DNA from: Cellulomonas fimi
GTDB taxonomy: Bacteria > Actinomycetota > Actinomycetes > Actinomycetales > Cellulomonadaceae
DNA: 64,000 nt
NCBI RefSeq assembly: GCF_012952065.1
Contig: NZ_JABCJJ010000007.1
Coordinates: 1 to 64,000 of the forward strand
Direction: 5' to 3'
Part shown: piece by piece, positions 7,375-16,289 of the stretch
Position numbering within the stretch: the first letter of the stretch is position 1
How the letters are laid out: each line of letters starts with the position of its first letter
The notes under the pieces: generated by a model
What the model was told of the DNA's origin: nothing
Database searches by the model: none
What the model saw: the letters and a program-made list of their open reading frames with translations, nothing else
Position numbers and translations under genes: made by a program

Positions 7375-8660
7375 CCGTCCTCCTCGTCCCAGGTCAGCAC
7401 CGCGTGCGTCCGCCAGCCGCCGTCGAACGGGCCGGCCTCGACCACGCCACCGTAGACGGCCGCCCGCTCGCGCATGCCGACCAGGCCCTTGCCGCCGCTG
7501 ACGTCGCGATGCCGGCTCCCGCCGCCTGCGCGCGCGCCGCCGTCGTCCGTCACGACGACGTCGACCCGGGGGTGCGCGTACGTCACGACGACGTCGACGC
7601 GGCCCGCGCCCGGGGCGTGGCGCAGCACGTTGGTGAGCGACTCCTGGACGATCCGGTAGACCGTGAGCTGCAGGCCCGCGTCCGGCGGGAGCGGGAAGCC
7701 GGTGAACGTCGTGCGGACCGCCAGGCCCGCGGAGCGGAACGTCGCGACCAGCTCGGCGAGGTCGAGGGCCCCCGGCTGCGGGCCCAGCGGCGCCTCGGGG
7801 TCACGCAGCACGCCGAGCACCCGGCGCATGTCGGCGAGCGCCGAGCGCCCGGTCTCGGACAGCTCGCCCACCGCCTGGCGCGCACGCTCGGGCGACCGGT
7901 CGAGCGCGGCCGCCGCGCCGTCCGCCAGGGCGATCATGACCGACAGGCTGTGCGCGACGACGTCGTGCATCTCGCGCGCGATGCGCGTGCGCTCGGCGGC
8001 CGCCGCGAGCTGTGCCTGCTGGTCGCGCTCCACCGCGAGCTGGTTGGCGCGCTCGACCAGTGCCGCGACGTGGATCCGGCGGTTCCGGACGCTGGTGCCG
8101 ATCGCGAGCGCGGCGAGGCTCAGCAGCGCGGTCGTCGTGATCGAGCCGATCCGCATGTCGGCGGTGGTCTCGTCGTCCCCGGTCCCGATGACGAGGTCGG
8201 GCCGGGTCGGCACGGGGACCGTGTCTCCCCAGAGGGCGACGGCGCCCCCGAGCGCGAGCACGAGCGCCCCGAGGGTCCACCACGCCGTGCGCGGACGCAT
8301 GCTGGCCGCGACCGCGTAGATGGTGAAGGCGGCCGCGAGGTCGAACCCGTTGAGCCCGTCCATGAGCCCGACGCTGAGCACCCCGAGCGCGCCCACGACC
8401 GCCGCCGTCCGCACCGGGGACCGCCGGCGCCACATCAGCACGGCGGTCCCTGCCACGGCGAACACGAGCAGCCCCGGGTGCGGTCCGCCGGCGCGGAACA
8501 CGCCCGTGGCCAGCGCGGGTACCCCGAACCACGCCGCGACGAACACGTCCATCGCGACCGGGTGCGTGAGGAAATACCGGCGCACCGGTCCCAGCCGCCG
8601 CGTGTTCAGCTCGGTGAAGAGCGGGTCGGGCGTGGCGCCGGGGGTGAGGCCCGGCGGCAC
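7371..8660 (-). CDS. Sensor histidine kinase, HisKA_3 type
   Basis: From the GTG at 8660 the protein has 429 residues. It has four to five membrane helices (about 34-190), a DUF7134-type sensor region typical of actinobacterial NarL-class kinases, a HisKA_3 dimerisation domain with phospho-acceptor H232 (EMHDVVAHSLSV), and an HATPase domain with N344 in the N box (IVQESLTNVLRHA) and GLVGMRERA as the G box. The start is uncertain. An in-frame CTG at 8723 overlaps the permease stop (CTGA), has a GGAGG five bases upstream, and would add 21 residues. Kinase and regulator are coupled by an ATGA overlap. Confidence 0.93.
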   Translation of the reverse strand: MPPGLTPGATPDPLFTELNTRRLGPVRRYFLTHPVAMDVFVAAWFGVPALATGVFRAGGPHPGLLVFAVAGTAVLMWRRRSPVRTAAVVGALGVLSVGLMDGLNGFDLAAAFTIYAVAASMRPRTAWWTLGALVLALGGAVALWGDTVPVPTRPDLVIGTGDDETTADMRIGSITTTALLSLAALAIGTSVRNRRIHVAALVERANQLAVERDQQAQLAAAAERTRIAREMHDVVAHSLSVMIALADGAAAALDRSPERARQAVGELSETGRSALADMRRVLGVLRDPEAPLGPQPGALDLAELVATFRSAGLAVRTTFTGFPLPPDAGLQLTVYRIVQESLTNVLRHAPGAGRVDVVVTYAHPRVDVVVTDDGGARAGGGSRHRDVSGGKGLVGMRERAAVYGGVVEAGPFDGGWRTHAVLTWDEEDG

Positions 8661-8719
8661 GACGGACGACGGCGCCGGGTCGGGGAGGTCCCGACCCGGC
8701 GCCGTGGGGCGGTCGCTGC

Positions 8720-9577
8720 TCAGGCGTCCCTCCGACGCAGGAGCACAGCCGCCGTCGCGAGGAGCACGACGACCCAGGCCACCAGAACCGCGTAGCCCTC
8801 CCACGGGCCGAGCACGGGGCCGATCGCGCCCGGGTCCGTCATCTCGAGGACCTCCTCGGGCAGCATGACTCGCTGACCCGCGGTGCCCGGCAGGAACGGG
8901 CTGACGTTCCGGAAGAAGGCCTGCGGGAGGGCCATGAAGACCGTCTCCACGACCAGGAGCAGACCGAAGACCGTGGCGAGCGCGGCCGCCGTGTGCCGGA
9001 GCAGCGCACCGAGCGCGAAGGCGAACAGCGCGATCGCCGTGATGTAGAGGCCGGCGCCGAGCACGACGCGGATCGTCTCGGGGTCGGTCAGGTCGGCGGC
9101 GAGGCCGAGCGGCTCGAGCATCCGGTACGTGACGAGCCACGAGACGAGGATGCTCACCATGCTCACGACGAACGCGGTGACCGCGAGGACGATCGCCTTG
9201 GCGGCGAGCGCCGGCAGGCGGGTCGGCACGGCGGCGAACGTCGAGCGGATCATCCCCGTGCCGTACTCGCCGCTGATGACGAGGACCGCGAGGACCGCCA
9301 TCGCGAGCTGCCCGAAGTAGTACCCGAAGGTGATGATCGACGCGCCGGGCAGGCCGATCCCGCCGTCGGTGCCGACGGTCCCGGCGGCCATCAGGAGGGA
9401 CGAGCCCACCATGAGGACGAACGTGATCCCGAGCGTCCAGACCGTCGAGCGCAGGGAGCGGAACTTGATCCACTCGGAGGCGACGACGCGGCCGAAGGTG
9501 AGGCGGACGTCGTCGGCGGTGGGGTCGACGGCAGGGCCCGCGGGACTGCCGGTGGGGGACAGGGTCGTCGTGCTCAT
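8720..9577 (-). CDS. ABC-2 type transporter permease
   Basis: A 285-residue membrane protein with six hydrophobic segments (about 45-70, 85-110, 140-165, 185-205, 210-230 and 255-280) and the EWIKFRSLRSTVWTLG entry helix typical of ABC-2 permeases. The motif ISGEYGTGMIRSTFAAVP is characteristic of BcrB/ABC2_membrane_3-like actinobacterial transporters. The ATG overlaps the ATPase stop (ATGA), so the exporter is made as a coupled pair. The substrate is unknown. The adjacent two-component system argues for a peptide, antibiotic or lipid exporter used in defence or envelope stress. Confidence 0.93.
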   Translation of the reverse strand: MSTTTLSPTGSPAGPAVDPTADDVRLTFGRVVASEWIKFRSLRSTVWTLGITFVLMVGSSLLMAAGTVGTDGGIGLPGASIITFGYYFGQLAMAVLAVLVISGEYGTGMIRSTFAAVPTRLPALAAKAIVLAVTAFVVSMVSILVSWLVTYRMLEPLGLAADLTDPETIRVVLGAGLYITAIALFAFALGALLRHTAAALATVFGLLLVVETVFMALPQAFFRNVSPFLPGTAGQRVMLPEEVLEMTDPGAIGPVLGPWEGYAVLVAWVVVLLATAAVLLRRRDA

Positions 9578-10545
9578 CGGGCGAGGCCTTCCGGGGTGGT
9601 GGTCGCGGCGTGCGCGCCGAGGTGGTGGGGGTGCAGGCCGGTCGTGGTCGAGTGGTACTCGACCGAGTCCTGCGTGAGCGACATGTAGGCGTCCTCGAGC
9701 GAGCTCACGACGGGGGTCAGCTCGTGCAGCACGAGCTGGGCCGAGGCCGCGGTCTCGCCGATGGCCTGCGCGGTGGTCCCGGTGATCTCGAGCGAGGAGG
9801 GCTCGCTCGACGTCACGGTGATGCCGGGGCCGGACAGGAGCTCGACGAGCCGGGTCGCGTGCGGGCTGCGCACACGGACCGTCGTGCCGCTCGCGCGACC
9901 GACGATGTCCGAGACGGGGGCGTCGGCGATGATGCGCCCGCGGCCGATCACGATGATGTGGTCGGCGGTCAGCGCCATCTCGCTCATGAGGTGCGAGGAC
10001 AGGAAGACCGTCCGGCCCTCGCCGGCGAGGTAGCGCACCAGGTTGCGGACCCAGAGCACGCCTTCGGGGTCGAGGCCGTTGACCGGCTCGTCGAGGATGA
10101 GGGTGCGCGGGTCGCCCAGCAGCGCCGAGGCGATGCCGAGGCGCTGGCCCATGCCGAGCGAGAAGCCGCCGACGCGCTTGCGGGCGACCGGCTCGAGGCC
10201 CGTCATCTCGATGACCTCCGTGACGCGCGACGTCGCCACGCCGTGCGTGGCCGCCATCGCGAGCAGGTGGTTGTACGCGCTGCGGCCGGTGTGGACCGCC
10301 TTGGCGTCGAGGAGCGCGCCGACCTCGCGGAGCGGCGAGCGGTGCTGCGCGTAGGGCCGGCCGTTGACCGTCACCGTGCCGCCGGTGGGGCGGTCCAGGC
10401 CGACGACCATCCGCATCGTGGTCGACTTGCCCGCGCCGTTGGGGCCGAGGAAGCCGGTCACCTTGCCGGGCGCGACGGTGAACGAGACGCCGTCGACGGC
10501 CGTCTTGGCGCCGTACCTCTTGGTCAGGCCGATGGCCTCGATCAT
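9574..10545 (-). CDS. ABC transporter ATP-binding protein, DrrA/BcrA-like
   Basis: A 323-residue ATPase whose ATG at 10545 has the ribosome binding site AAGGAACC. Walker A is GPNGAGKST (residues 34-42). The signature is the SLGMGQR variant (about 129-135), and Walker B is LILDEP (149-154), followed by the H-loop (LSSHLMSE). The C-terminal extension of about 90 residues, with IIADAPVSDIV and a poorly conserved tail, is normal for DrrA/BcrA-type exporters. It is the first gene of the ATPase-permease-kinase-regulator operon transcribed leftward. It is divergent from the Bax-inhibitor-like gene, sharing a 269-base intergenic region. Confidence 0.95.
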   Translation of the reverse strand: MIEAIGLTKRYGAKTAVDGVSFTVAPGKVTGFLGPNGAGKSTTMRMVVGLDRPTGGTVTVNGRPYAQHRSPLREVGALLDAKAVHTGRSAYNHLLAMAATHGVATSRVTEVIEMTGLEPVARKRVGGFSLGMGQRLGIASALLGDPRTLILDEPVNGLDPEGVLWVRNLVRYLAGEGRTVFLSSHLMSEMALTADHIIVIGRGRIIADAPVSDIVGRASGTTVRVRSPHATRLVELLSGPGITVTSSEPSSLEITGTTAQAIGETAASAQLVLHELTPVVSSLEDAYMSLTQDSVEYHSTTTGLHPHHLGAHAATTTPEGLAR

Positions 10546-10705
10546 GGTGGGTTCCTTCTGCGTGGTCCTGCGTTGACCTCTCGAACCTACGGGCGTGGCC
10601 CACGCCGGCGGGACCACCTCGCGGCGTATCTCTGGCCGCGGGCCGCGTACGCCGCGAGGCTGACACGTCAGCAACGCGGCGGACACGGAACTGGGCTGGA
10701 CCTGT

Positions 10706-10734
10706 GGGAACTCACGAGCGGGTCCCCGACGTTG
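10706..10734 (+). promoter_or_regulatory. Putative sigH/sigR-type ECF promoter for the Bax-inhibitor-1 gene
   Basis: GGGAAC at 10706-10711 and CGTTG at 10730-10734 are separated by exactly 18 bases. This fits the actinobacterial SigH/SigE/SigR consensus (SGGAAC, 17-22 bases, SGTTS) at every defined position. The downstream gene starts 80 bases later. The same pattern with the same spacing precedes msrA. Confidence 0.55.
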
Positions 10735-10814
10735 CGTAGAGTGAGAACCACGGCCAGCGACCTCGCGCCGTCCTGCACTGCGCAGGTCGGGGGTGCCGCG
10801 ACCAGGAGGAACCG

Positions 10815-11675
10815 ATGAGCAATCCCGTGTTCGAGAACAACGCGATCTTCCGCGACCCCAAGAAGGCGCGGCAGGGTCAGCGCGGCGGCCAACCCGGCAT
10901 GGTGCTGCAGGGCGGCTCGACCGCGACCGCCGGCTACGACGCCGCGACGCTCGACCAGATGTACGCCGCGCCGTCCGCCACCACGGCCCAGACCGGCCGG
11001 ATGACGTACGACGACGTCATCATGAAGACCGGTGGGCTGCTCACCGTCGTGGTCGTGATGGCGGCGCTGACGTGGTTCGTCGTGCCGCAGCAGCTGAAGA
11101 TGCCGGCAGCGATCGCCGGCGCGCTCGTCGGGTTCGTCCTCGGGCTCGTCAACGCGTTCAAGAAGAGCCCGTCGCCCGCGCTGATCCTCGCGTACGCCGC
11201 AGCCGAGGGCGTGTTCCTCGGCGGCATCTCCTGGTTCCTGGAGGTGCAGTTCAACCTGCCCGGGCTCGTGATGCAGGCCGTCCTCGCGACCATGGCGACG
11301 TTCGCCGCGTGCCTCGTGCTCTTCCGCTCGGGCAAGGTGCGCGTCACGCCGAAGTTCACGCGCTGGCTGCTGATCGCCATGGGCGGCTACCTGCTCTTCT
11401 CGCTGGTCAACCTCGGGATGATGCTGTTCGGTGCTGGCGGCGACGGCGCCTTCGGACCGCTCCGCCAAGGCCCCATGGGCATGCTGGTCGGCCTGTTCGC
11501 CGTGGGTCTCGCGGCGGCGATGCTCATCGTCGACTTCGACTCGATCAAGCGCGGCGTCGAGGGCGGCGTCCCGGCCAAGTTCGCGTGGACCGCGGCCTTC
11601 GGCCTCGTGGTCACGCTGGTCTGGATGTACCTCGAGTTCCTGCGCCTGATCGCGATCCTGCGCGGCGGCGAGTAG
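10815..11675 (+). CDS. Bax inhibitor-1/YccA family membrane protein
   Basis: A 286-residue protein behind an AGGAGGAACC ribosome binding site. The first 70 residues are cytoplasmic and polar (NPVFENNAIFRDPKKARQGQ is typical of the actinobacterial subgroup). Seven hydrophobic segments then follow from about residue 74 to 280. The last contains DFDSIKRGVEGG, holding the conserved Asp pair of BI-1/TMBIM proteins near the C-terminus. Family members act as calcium or proton leak channels. The role in bacteria is unclear. A good ECF-type promoter match 80 bases upstream suggests stress induction. A strong hairpin follows the stop codon. Confidence 0.94.
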   Translation: MSNPVFENNAIFRDPKKARQGQRGGQPGMVLQGGSTATAGYDAATLDQMYAAPSATTAQTGRMTYDDVIMKTGGLLTVVVVMAALTWFVVPQQLKMPAAIAGALVGFVLGLVNAFKKSPSPALILAYAAAEGVFLGGISWFLEVQFNLPGLVMQAVLATMATFAACLVLFRSGKVRVTPKFTRWLLIAMGGYLLFSLVNLGMMLFGAGGDGAFGPLRQGPMGMLVGLFAVGLAAAMLIVDFDSIKRGVEGGVPAKFAWTAAFGLVVTLVWMYLEFLRLIAILRGGE

Positions 11676-11688
11676 CACTGGCGGCACG

Positions 11689-11730
11689 ACGGTGAGGGGT
11701 GGTCGCGGGCTCGCGGCCACCCCTCACCGT
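11689..11730 (+). terminator. Strong hairpin after the Bax-inhibitor-1 gene
   Basis: A perfect 14-bp stem (11689-11702 with 11717-11730; arm core GGTGAGGGGTGG) closes a GC-rich loop that can pair further. It begins 14 bases after the stop codon at 11675 and ends upstream of cbs. Confidence 0.75.
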
Positions 11731-11807
11731 TACGATCGAGCGACCCCACCGGCGGCGCACCCCCGCGCCGTCGTGCCTGCCGGCCCCGATCGGAGCGCAC
11801 GCCCGCG

Positions 11808-13205
11808 ATGAAGTACGCCCAGCACATCTCCGAGCTCGTCGGGAACACCCCCCTCGTCCAGCTCACCTCCGTGACCAGCGGACTGGCCGCCACCGTCCTC
11901 GCCAAGGTCGAGTACCTGAACCCGGGCGGCTCGGTGAAGGACCGGATCGCGGTCAAGATGATCGAGGCGGCCGAGGCGAGCGGCGAGCTGAAGCCCGGCG
12001 GCACGATCGTCGAGCCGACCAGCGGGAACACCGGGGTCGGCCTCGCGCTCGTCGCGCAGCGCAAGGGGTACCGCTGCGTCTTCGTGTGCCCGGACAAGGT
12101 CTCGCAGGACAAGATCGACGTGCTGCGCGCGTACGGGGCCGAGGTCGTCGTGACGCCCACCGCCGTCGCGCCCGAAAGCCCCGAGTCCTACTACTCGGTG
12201 TCCGACCGGCTCGTCGCCGAGATCGAGGGCGGCTGGAAGCCCAACCAGTACTTCAACCAGAACGGCCCGCTCAGCCACTACGAGACCACCGGGCCCGAGA
12301 TCTGGGCCGACACCGACGGCCGCGTCACGCACGTCGTCGTCGGCGTCGGCACGGGCGGCACCATCACCGGCACGGGCCGGTACCTCCACGACGTCTCGGC
12401 CGACCGCGAGGGCGGCCCGGTGCACGTCGTCGGCGCCGACCCCGCCGGATCGGTGTACTCGGGCGGCGACGGGCGTCCGTACCTCGTCGAGGGCGTCGGC
12501 GAGGACTTCTGGCCGGGCGCGTACGACCCCGCCGTCCCGGACGAGATCATCGCCGTCACGGACGCCGACTCCTTCGAGATGACGCGCCGGCTCGCGCGCG
12601 AGGAGGGCCTGCTCGTCGGCGGCTCGTGCGGCATGGCGGTCGTCGCCGCGCTGCGGCTGGCCGAGCGCCTCGAGCAGGAGGACCCCGCGAAGGCTGCCGA
12701 GGCCGTGATCGTGGTGCTGCTCCCCGACAGCGGCCGCGGGTACATGTCGAAGATCTTCAACGACCGGTGGATGCGGTCGTACGGCTTCCTGCCGCCCGCC
12801 GACGGCGTCACGGCCGCCGACGTGCTCCGCAGCAAGTCGGGCGAGGTGCCCGCGCTGGTCCACACCCACCCGGGCGAGACGGTCCGCGACGCGATCGGGA
12901 TCCTGCACGAGTTCGGTGTCTCGCAGATGCCCGTCGTCGGCGCCGAGCCGCCGGTCAACATCGGCGAGGTCGCGGGGTCGGTGAGCGAGCGCGAGCTGCT
13001 CGACGCCGTGTTCAGCGGCTCGGCGACGCTGGGGGACCGGGTCGACAAGCACATGGCGAAGCCGCTGCCGCTCGTCGGCGCGGGCGAGGGCCTCGACACC
13101 GTCCGCGCGGCCCTGCACGACGCGGACGCGCTCATGGTCGTCGACGACGGCAAGCCCGTCGGCGTCCTGACCCGCCACGACCTGCTGGGCTACCTCGCGA
13201 GCTGA
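11808..13205 (+). CDS. cbs: Cystathionine beta-synthase
   Basis: A 465-residue enzyme that condenses serine with homocysteine to form cystathionine, the first transsulfuration step. The PLP-binding Lys is K44 in NPGGSVKDRIA, and the phosphate-binding loop EPTSGNTGVG follows near residue 70. The fold-type II catalytic domain ends near 330, and a pair of CBS domains fills about 340-465 (ending VLTRHDLLGYLAS), as in the actinobacterial form. The tandem CBS domains and length separate it from plain cysteine synthase (about 310 residues). The cystathionine gamma-synthase/lyase gene lies 1.9 kb downstream, so sulfur flow between homocysteine and cysteine is handled locally. Confidence 0.95.
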   Translation: MKYAQHISELVGNTPLVQLTSVTSGLAATVLAKVEYLNPGGSVKDRIAVKMIEAAEASGELKPGGTIVEPTSGNTGVGLALVAQRKGYRCVFVCPDKVSQDKIDVLRAYGAEVVVTPTAVAPESPESYYSVSDRLVAEIEGGWKPNQYFNQNGPLSHYETTGPEIWADTDGRVTHVVVGVGTGGTITGTGRYLHDVSADREGGPVHVVGADPAGSVYSGGDGRPYLVEGVGEDFWPGAYDPAVPDEIIAVTDADSFEMTRRLAREEGLLVGGSCGMAVVAALRLAERLEQEDPAKAAEAVIVVLLPDSGRGYMSKIFNDRWMRSYGFLPPADGVTAADVLRSKSGEVPALVHTHPGETVRDAIGILHEFGVSQMPVVGAEPPVNIGEVAGSVSERELLDAVFSGSATLGDRVDKHMAKPLPLVGAGEGLDTVRAALHDADALMVVDDGKPVGVLTRHDLLGYLAS

Positions 13206-13328
13206 GCCGGGAGGGACGCGGACGTCGTCGGTCGACGCGTACGCGATGCGCCCCGCCGGCCGCGCGGGTGCAGGACTCCACCGGGACGCGTCAGGATGGG
13301 ACCCCACCCATCGTGAGGAGACGTACCC

Positions 13329-13733
13329 ATGACCGGACAGCTGCCCGAGGCCACCGGCGGGTTCGGCGACAAGCCGACCCTGACCTTCCCCGACAGCACC
13401 GCACCCGCCGAGCTCCAGGTGGTCGTGCTGTCGCGCGGCGACGGCGCGCTCGTCGAGGCCGGCGACGACCTCGTCGTGAACTACCTCGGCCAGACGTGGG
13501 GCGGCCACGTGTTCGACAACTCGTACGACCGCGGCTCGTCGATCAACTTCCCGATCGGCGTCGGCGCCGTCATCGGCGGCTGGGACGAGGGGCTCGTCGG
13601 GCAGGCGATCGGCTCGCGCGTGCTGCTGTCGATCCCGCCGCACCTGGGGTACGGCGACCGCGGCATGCCGCAGGCCGGCATCAAGGGCACCGACACGCTC
13701 GTGTTCGTCGTCGACGTCGTCGGCGTCAACTGA
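13329..13733 (+). CDS. FKBP-type peptidyl-prolyl cis-trans isomerase
   Basis: A compact 134-residue FKBP domain with no signal peptide. The motifs VVNYLGQTWGGHVFDNSYDRG, then VIGGWDEGLVGQAIGSRVLLSIPP and LGYGDRGMPQ carry the usual active-site aromatic and Asp residues (Y, F, D, W). The protein ends with the standard TLVFVVDVVGVN strand. It should catalyse prolyl isomerisation during protein folding in the cytoplasm. The ATG has GTGAGGAG upstream. It lies 124 bases after cbs with no obvious functional link. Confidence 0.95.
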   Translation: MTGQLPEATGGFGDKPTLTFPDSTAPAELQVVVLSRGDGALVEAGDDLVVNYLGQTWGGHVFDNSYDRGSSINFPIGVGAVIGGWDEGLVGQAIGSRVLLSIPPHLGYGDRGMPQAGIKGTDTLVFVVDVVGVN

Positions 13734-13755
13734 CACCGGCTGACCGCCGCACCCC

Positions 13756-14202
13756 ATGGTCGACAGCCGCGCCGCCCGGGCAGCCATCCGGCTGCACCGG
13801 GCGGTGCTGCGCCTGACCGGCGGGCGCCTCGGTACCCGGCTCGCGGGCCTCGAGCAGGTCCTGCTCACCACGACCGGCCGCACCACGGGCCGGCCGCGCA
13901 CGACCCCCCTCGTCGCCATCCCGGCCGGCGACGGCGAGCGGATCGCGCTGATCGCCTCGAACGGCGGCGCTCGCCGCGATCCCGACTGGTACCGGAACCT
14001 GCTGGCGCACCCGGACGTCGTCGTGCAGCGCGGCACCGTGCGGCACCCGATGCGCTGCCGCACCGCGGAGGGCGCTGAGCGCGACACGCTGTGGCGGGTG
14101 GCGGTGACCGCGTACGGGGGCTACGCCGCCTACCAGGACCGGACCGACCGGCTCATCCCGGTCGTGGTCTGCGAGCCGCTCGTCAGCAATCCCCAAGGGT
14201 GA
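13756..14202 (+). CDS. Nitroreductase-family, deazaflavin (F420)-dependent oxidoreductase
   Basis: A 148-residue split-barrel protein of the Ddn/FDOR-A family. The features are VLLTTTGRTTGRPRTTPLVAI near residues 35-56, then IALIASNGGARRDPDWYRNLLAHPDVVVQ, and a C-terminal YAAYQDRTDRLIPVVV. In characterised relatives (mycobacterial Ddn) the TTGR..G.PR region and the basic patch bind coenzyme F420, which reduces quinones or nitro compounds. It begins 22 bases after the FKBP stop and may share its transcript. The physiological substrate is unknown. Its presence implies that the host makes F420. Confidence 0.9.
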   Translation: MVDSRAARAAIRLHRAVLRLTGGRLGTRLAGLEQVLLTTTGRTTGRPRTTPLVAIPAGDGERIALIASNGGARRDPDWYRNLLAHPDVVVQRGTVRHPMRCRTAEGAERDTLWRVAVTAYGGYAAYQDRTDRLIPVVVCEPLVSNPQG

Positions 14203-14286
14203 ACGCGACCGTCGGCGCGACGAGCACGATCGACAGCGACCGCACTCGGTCGGAGCCGGCGAGCCGCGCGTCGCCGCCCCGGCGGG

Positions 14287-14949
14287 TCACGCCCCCGTCA
14301 GACCCACGGGGCAGGCCACGCCGGTTCCGCCGAGCCCGCAGTAGCCGTTCGGGTTCTTGTCGAGGTACTGCTGGTGGTAGTCCTCGGCGTAGTAGAACGT
14401 GCCGGCCTCGCTCGCGGGCCGCACCTCCGTCGTGATGGCGCCGTAGCCGGCCCGCGTCAGCTCCTTCTGGTACGCCGCACGGGTCGCGTCGAGGGCGGCC
14501 TCCTGCTCGGGGCCGGTCACGTACACCGCCGAGCGGTACTGCGTGCCGAGGTCGTTGCCCTGGCGGAAGCCCTGCGTGGGGTCGTGCGAGGTCCAGAACG
14601 CCCGCAGCAGCTCCTCGTGCGAGATCGTCTCCGGGTCGTACGCCACCATGACGGCCTCGGTGTGCCCGGTCATGCCGGTGCAGACCTCCTCGTACGTCGG
14701 GTACGGCGTGAACCCGCCCTGGTAGCCGGCGGCCGTCGTCACGACGCCGGGGAGCCGCCACATCGCTCGTTCGGCGCCCCAGAAGCACCCCATCGCGACG
14801 TAGAGCTGGGCCGTCCCGGCGGGCCACGGGCCCTGCAACGCGGTGCCGAGCACCGTGTGCGTCGACGGGATCGCGTAGGCGTACCCGTCCCGGCCGCGCA
14901 GCGCGCGCTCCGGCGTGACCATCGTCGTGCGCAGCAGCGATCCGAACAT
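14287..14949 (-). CDS. msrA: Peptide-methionine (S)-S-oxide reductase
   Basis: A 220-residue MsrA that reduces methionine-S-sulfoxide in proteins. The catalytic Cys is C55 in the invariant GCFWGAE motif. [26 protein letters not shown] and [21 protein letters not shown] supply the conserved Glu, Tyr and resolving Cys positions. A 40-residue N-terminal extension ([20 protein letters not shown] and onward) is usual for actinobacterial MsrA. GGTGAGGC precedes the ATG. A sigH/sigR-type promoter match lies 61-89 bases upstream. The gene sits between sulfur amino-acid genes but on the opposite strand. Confidence 0.96.
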   Translation of the reverse strand: MFGSLLRTTMVTPERALRGRDGYAYAIPSTHTVLGTALQGPWPAGTAQLYVAMGCFWGAERAMWRLPGVVTTAAGYQGGFTPYPTYEEVCTGMTGHTEAVMVAYDPETISHEELLRAFWTSHDPTQGFRQGNDLGTQYRSAVYVTGPEQEAALDATRAAYQKELTRAGYGAITTEVRPASEAGTFYYAEDYHQQYLDKNPNGYCGLGGTGVACPVGLTGA

Positions 14950-15009
14950 GTGCCTCACCCTTCCGTCCCGTCCCGGGCCGTCCCGCAGCGAGCCTGCGGC
15001 CCGACGGGT

Positions 15010-15038
15010 CAACGCATCCCGGCCGGACACGTGTTCCC
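15010..15038 (-). promoter_or_regulatory. msrA: Putative sigH/sigR-type ECF promoter for msrA
   Basis: On the minus strand GGGAAC (15038-15033) and CGTTG (15014-15010) are separated by exactly 18 bases. The boxes and spacing are the same as in the site before the Bax-inhibitor gene at 10706. msrA is a classical target of thiol-oxidative-stress sigma factors in Mycobacterium and Streptomyces, which strengthens the call. Confidence 0.6.
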
Positions 15039-15065
15039 GGGCCGCTTCCACCGTAGCCTTGGCCG

Positions 15066-16289
15066 GTGACCACGCAGCCTGAGCACATGCAGCCCGAGCA
15101 CGACTGGACCGGCGCCGGGTTCGCGACCCGAGCCATCCACGCGGGGCAGGACCCGGACGCCGCGACCGGCGCCGTCGTCCCCCCGATCTACCAGGTCTCG
15201 ACCTACAAGCAGGACGGGGTCGGCGGCCTGCGCGGAGGGTACGAGTACTCGCGGTCCGCGAACCCGACCCGCGCGGCGCTCGAGCAGGCGCTCGCGGCCG
15301 CGGAGGGCGGCTCGCACGGCTTCGCGTTCGCGTCCGGCCTCGCCGCCGAGGACACGCTGCTGCGCGCGGTCCTGCGGCCGGGCGACCACGTCGTCGTGCC
15401 CGACGACGCGTACGGCGGCACGTACCGCCTGATCGCCCGGGTGTTCGGGCCGTGGGGCGTCGAGCACACGCCGGTCGACCTCGCGGACGCCGACGCGGTG
15501 CTCGCCGCGATCGAGCCCGGCCGGACCAAGGTGGTCTGGGTCGAGACGCCGACCAACCCCCTGCTCGGCATCGCGGACATCGAGGCGATCGCCGCGCACG
15601 CGCGCGCCGCGGGGGCGCTGCTCGTCGTCGACAACACGTTCGCGACCCCGTACCTCCAGCGGCCGCTGTCCCTCGGCGCCGACGTCGTCGTCCACTCGAC
15701 GACCAAGTACATCGGCGGGCACAGCGACGTCGTCGGGGGCGCGCTCGTGGTCGCCGACGGGGCGCAGCTGCCCGTCGGCCTCGAGGGCCCGGCCGGCACG
15801 ACGACGCTCGCGGACGCGGTCGCCTTCCACCAGAACGCGTCGGGTGCCGTCGCCGGGCCGTTCGACGCCTGGCTGACGCTGCGCGGCCTGCGCACCCTGG
15901 CCGTCCGGATGGACCGGCACGGGCAGAACGCCGCCGCCGTCGCCGCCTTCCTCGAGGACCACGACAAGGTCACGCACGTGATCTACCCCGGGCTGCCGGC
16001 GCACCCGGGCCACGCGGTCGCGGCCCGCCAGATGAGCGGGTACGGCGGGATGATCTCCTTTCGCACCGGCAGCGTCGAGACCGCGCTCGAGGTGTGCTCG
16101 CGCACCCGCGTGTTCACGCTCGCCGAGTCGCTCGGCGGGGTCGAGTCGCTCATCGAGCACCCGGGGAAGATGACGCACGGCTCGGTCGCGGGGACGGCAC
16201 TCGAGGTGCCCGACGACCTCGTGCGTCTCTCCGTCGGCATCGAGGACGTGGCCGACCTGATCGCGGACCTGGCCCAGGCGCTCGCGTGA
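15066..16289 (+). CDS. metB: Cystathionine gamma-synthase / gamma-lyase (Cys/Met metabolism PLP enzyme)
   Basis: A 407-residue fold-type I PLP enzyme. The cofactor Lys is K214 ([15 protein letters not shown]). [31 protein letters not shown] and [15 protein letters not shown] are typical of the gamma-synthase/gamma-lyase group. Sequence alone does not separate metB (O-acyl-homoserine plus Cys to cystathionine) from mccB (cystathionine to Cys). With a cbs gene nearby, reverse transsulfuration as a lyase is equally plausible. The start is GTG at 15066, and the stop overlaps the next gene's GTG (GTGA). Confidence 0.93.
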   Translation: MTTQPEHMQPEHDWTGAGFATRAIHAGQDPDAATGAVVPPIYQVSTYKQDGVGGLRGGYEYSRSANPTRAALEQALAAAEGGSHGFAFASGLAAEDTLLRAVLRPGDHVVVPDDAYGGTYRLIARVFGPWGVEHTPVDLADADAVLAAIEPGRTKVVWVETPTNPLLGIADIEAIAAHARAAGALLVVDNTFATPYLQRPLSLGADVVVHSTTKYIGGHSDVVGGALVVADGAQLPVGLEGPAGTTTLADAVAFHQNASGAVAGPFDAWLTLRGLRTLAVRMDRHGQNAAAVAAFLEDHDKVTHVIYPGLPAHPGHAVAARQMSGYGGMISFRTGSVETALEVCSRTRVFTLAESLGGVESLIEHPGKMTHGSVAGTALEVPDDLVRLSVGIEDVADLIADLAQALA

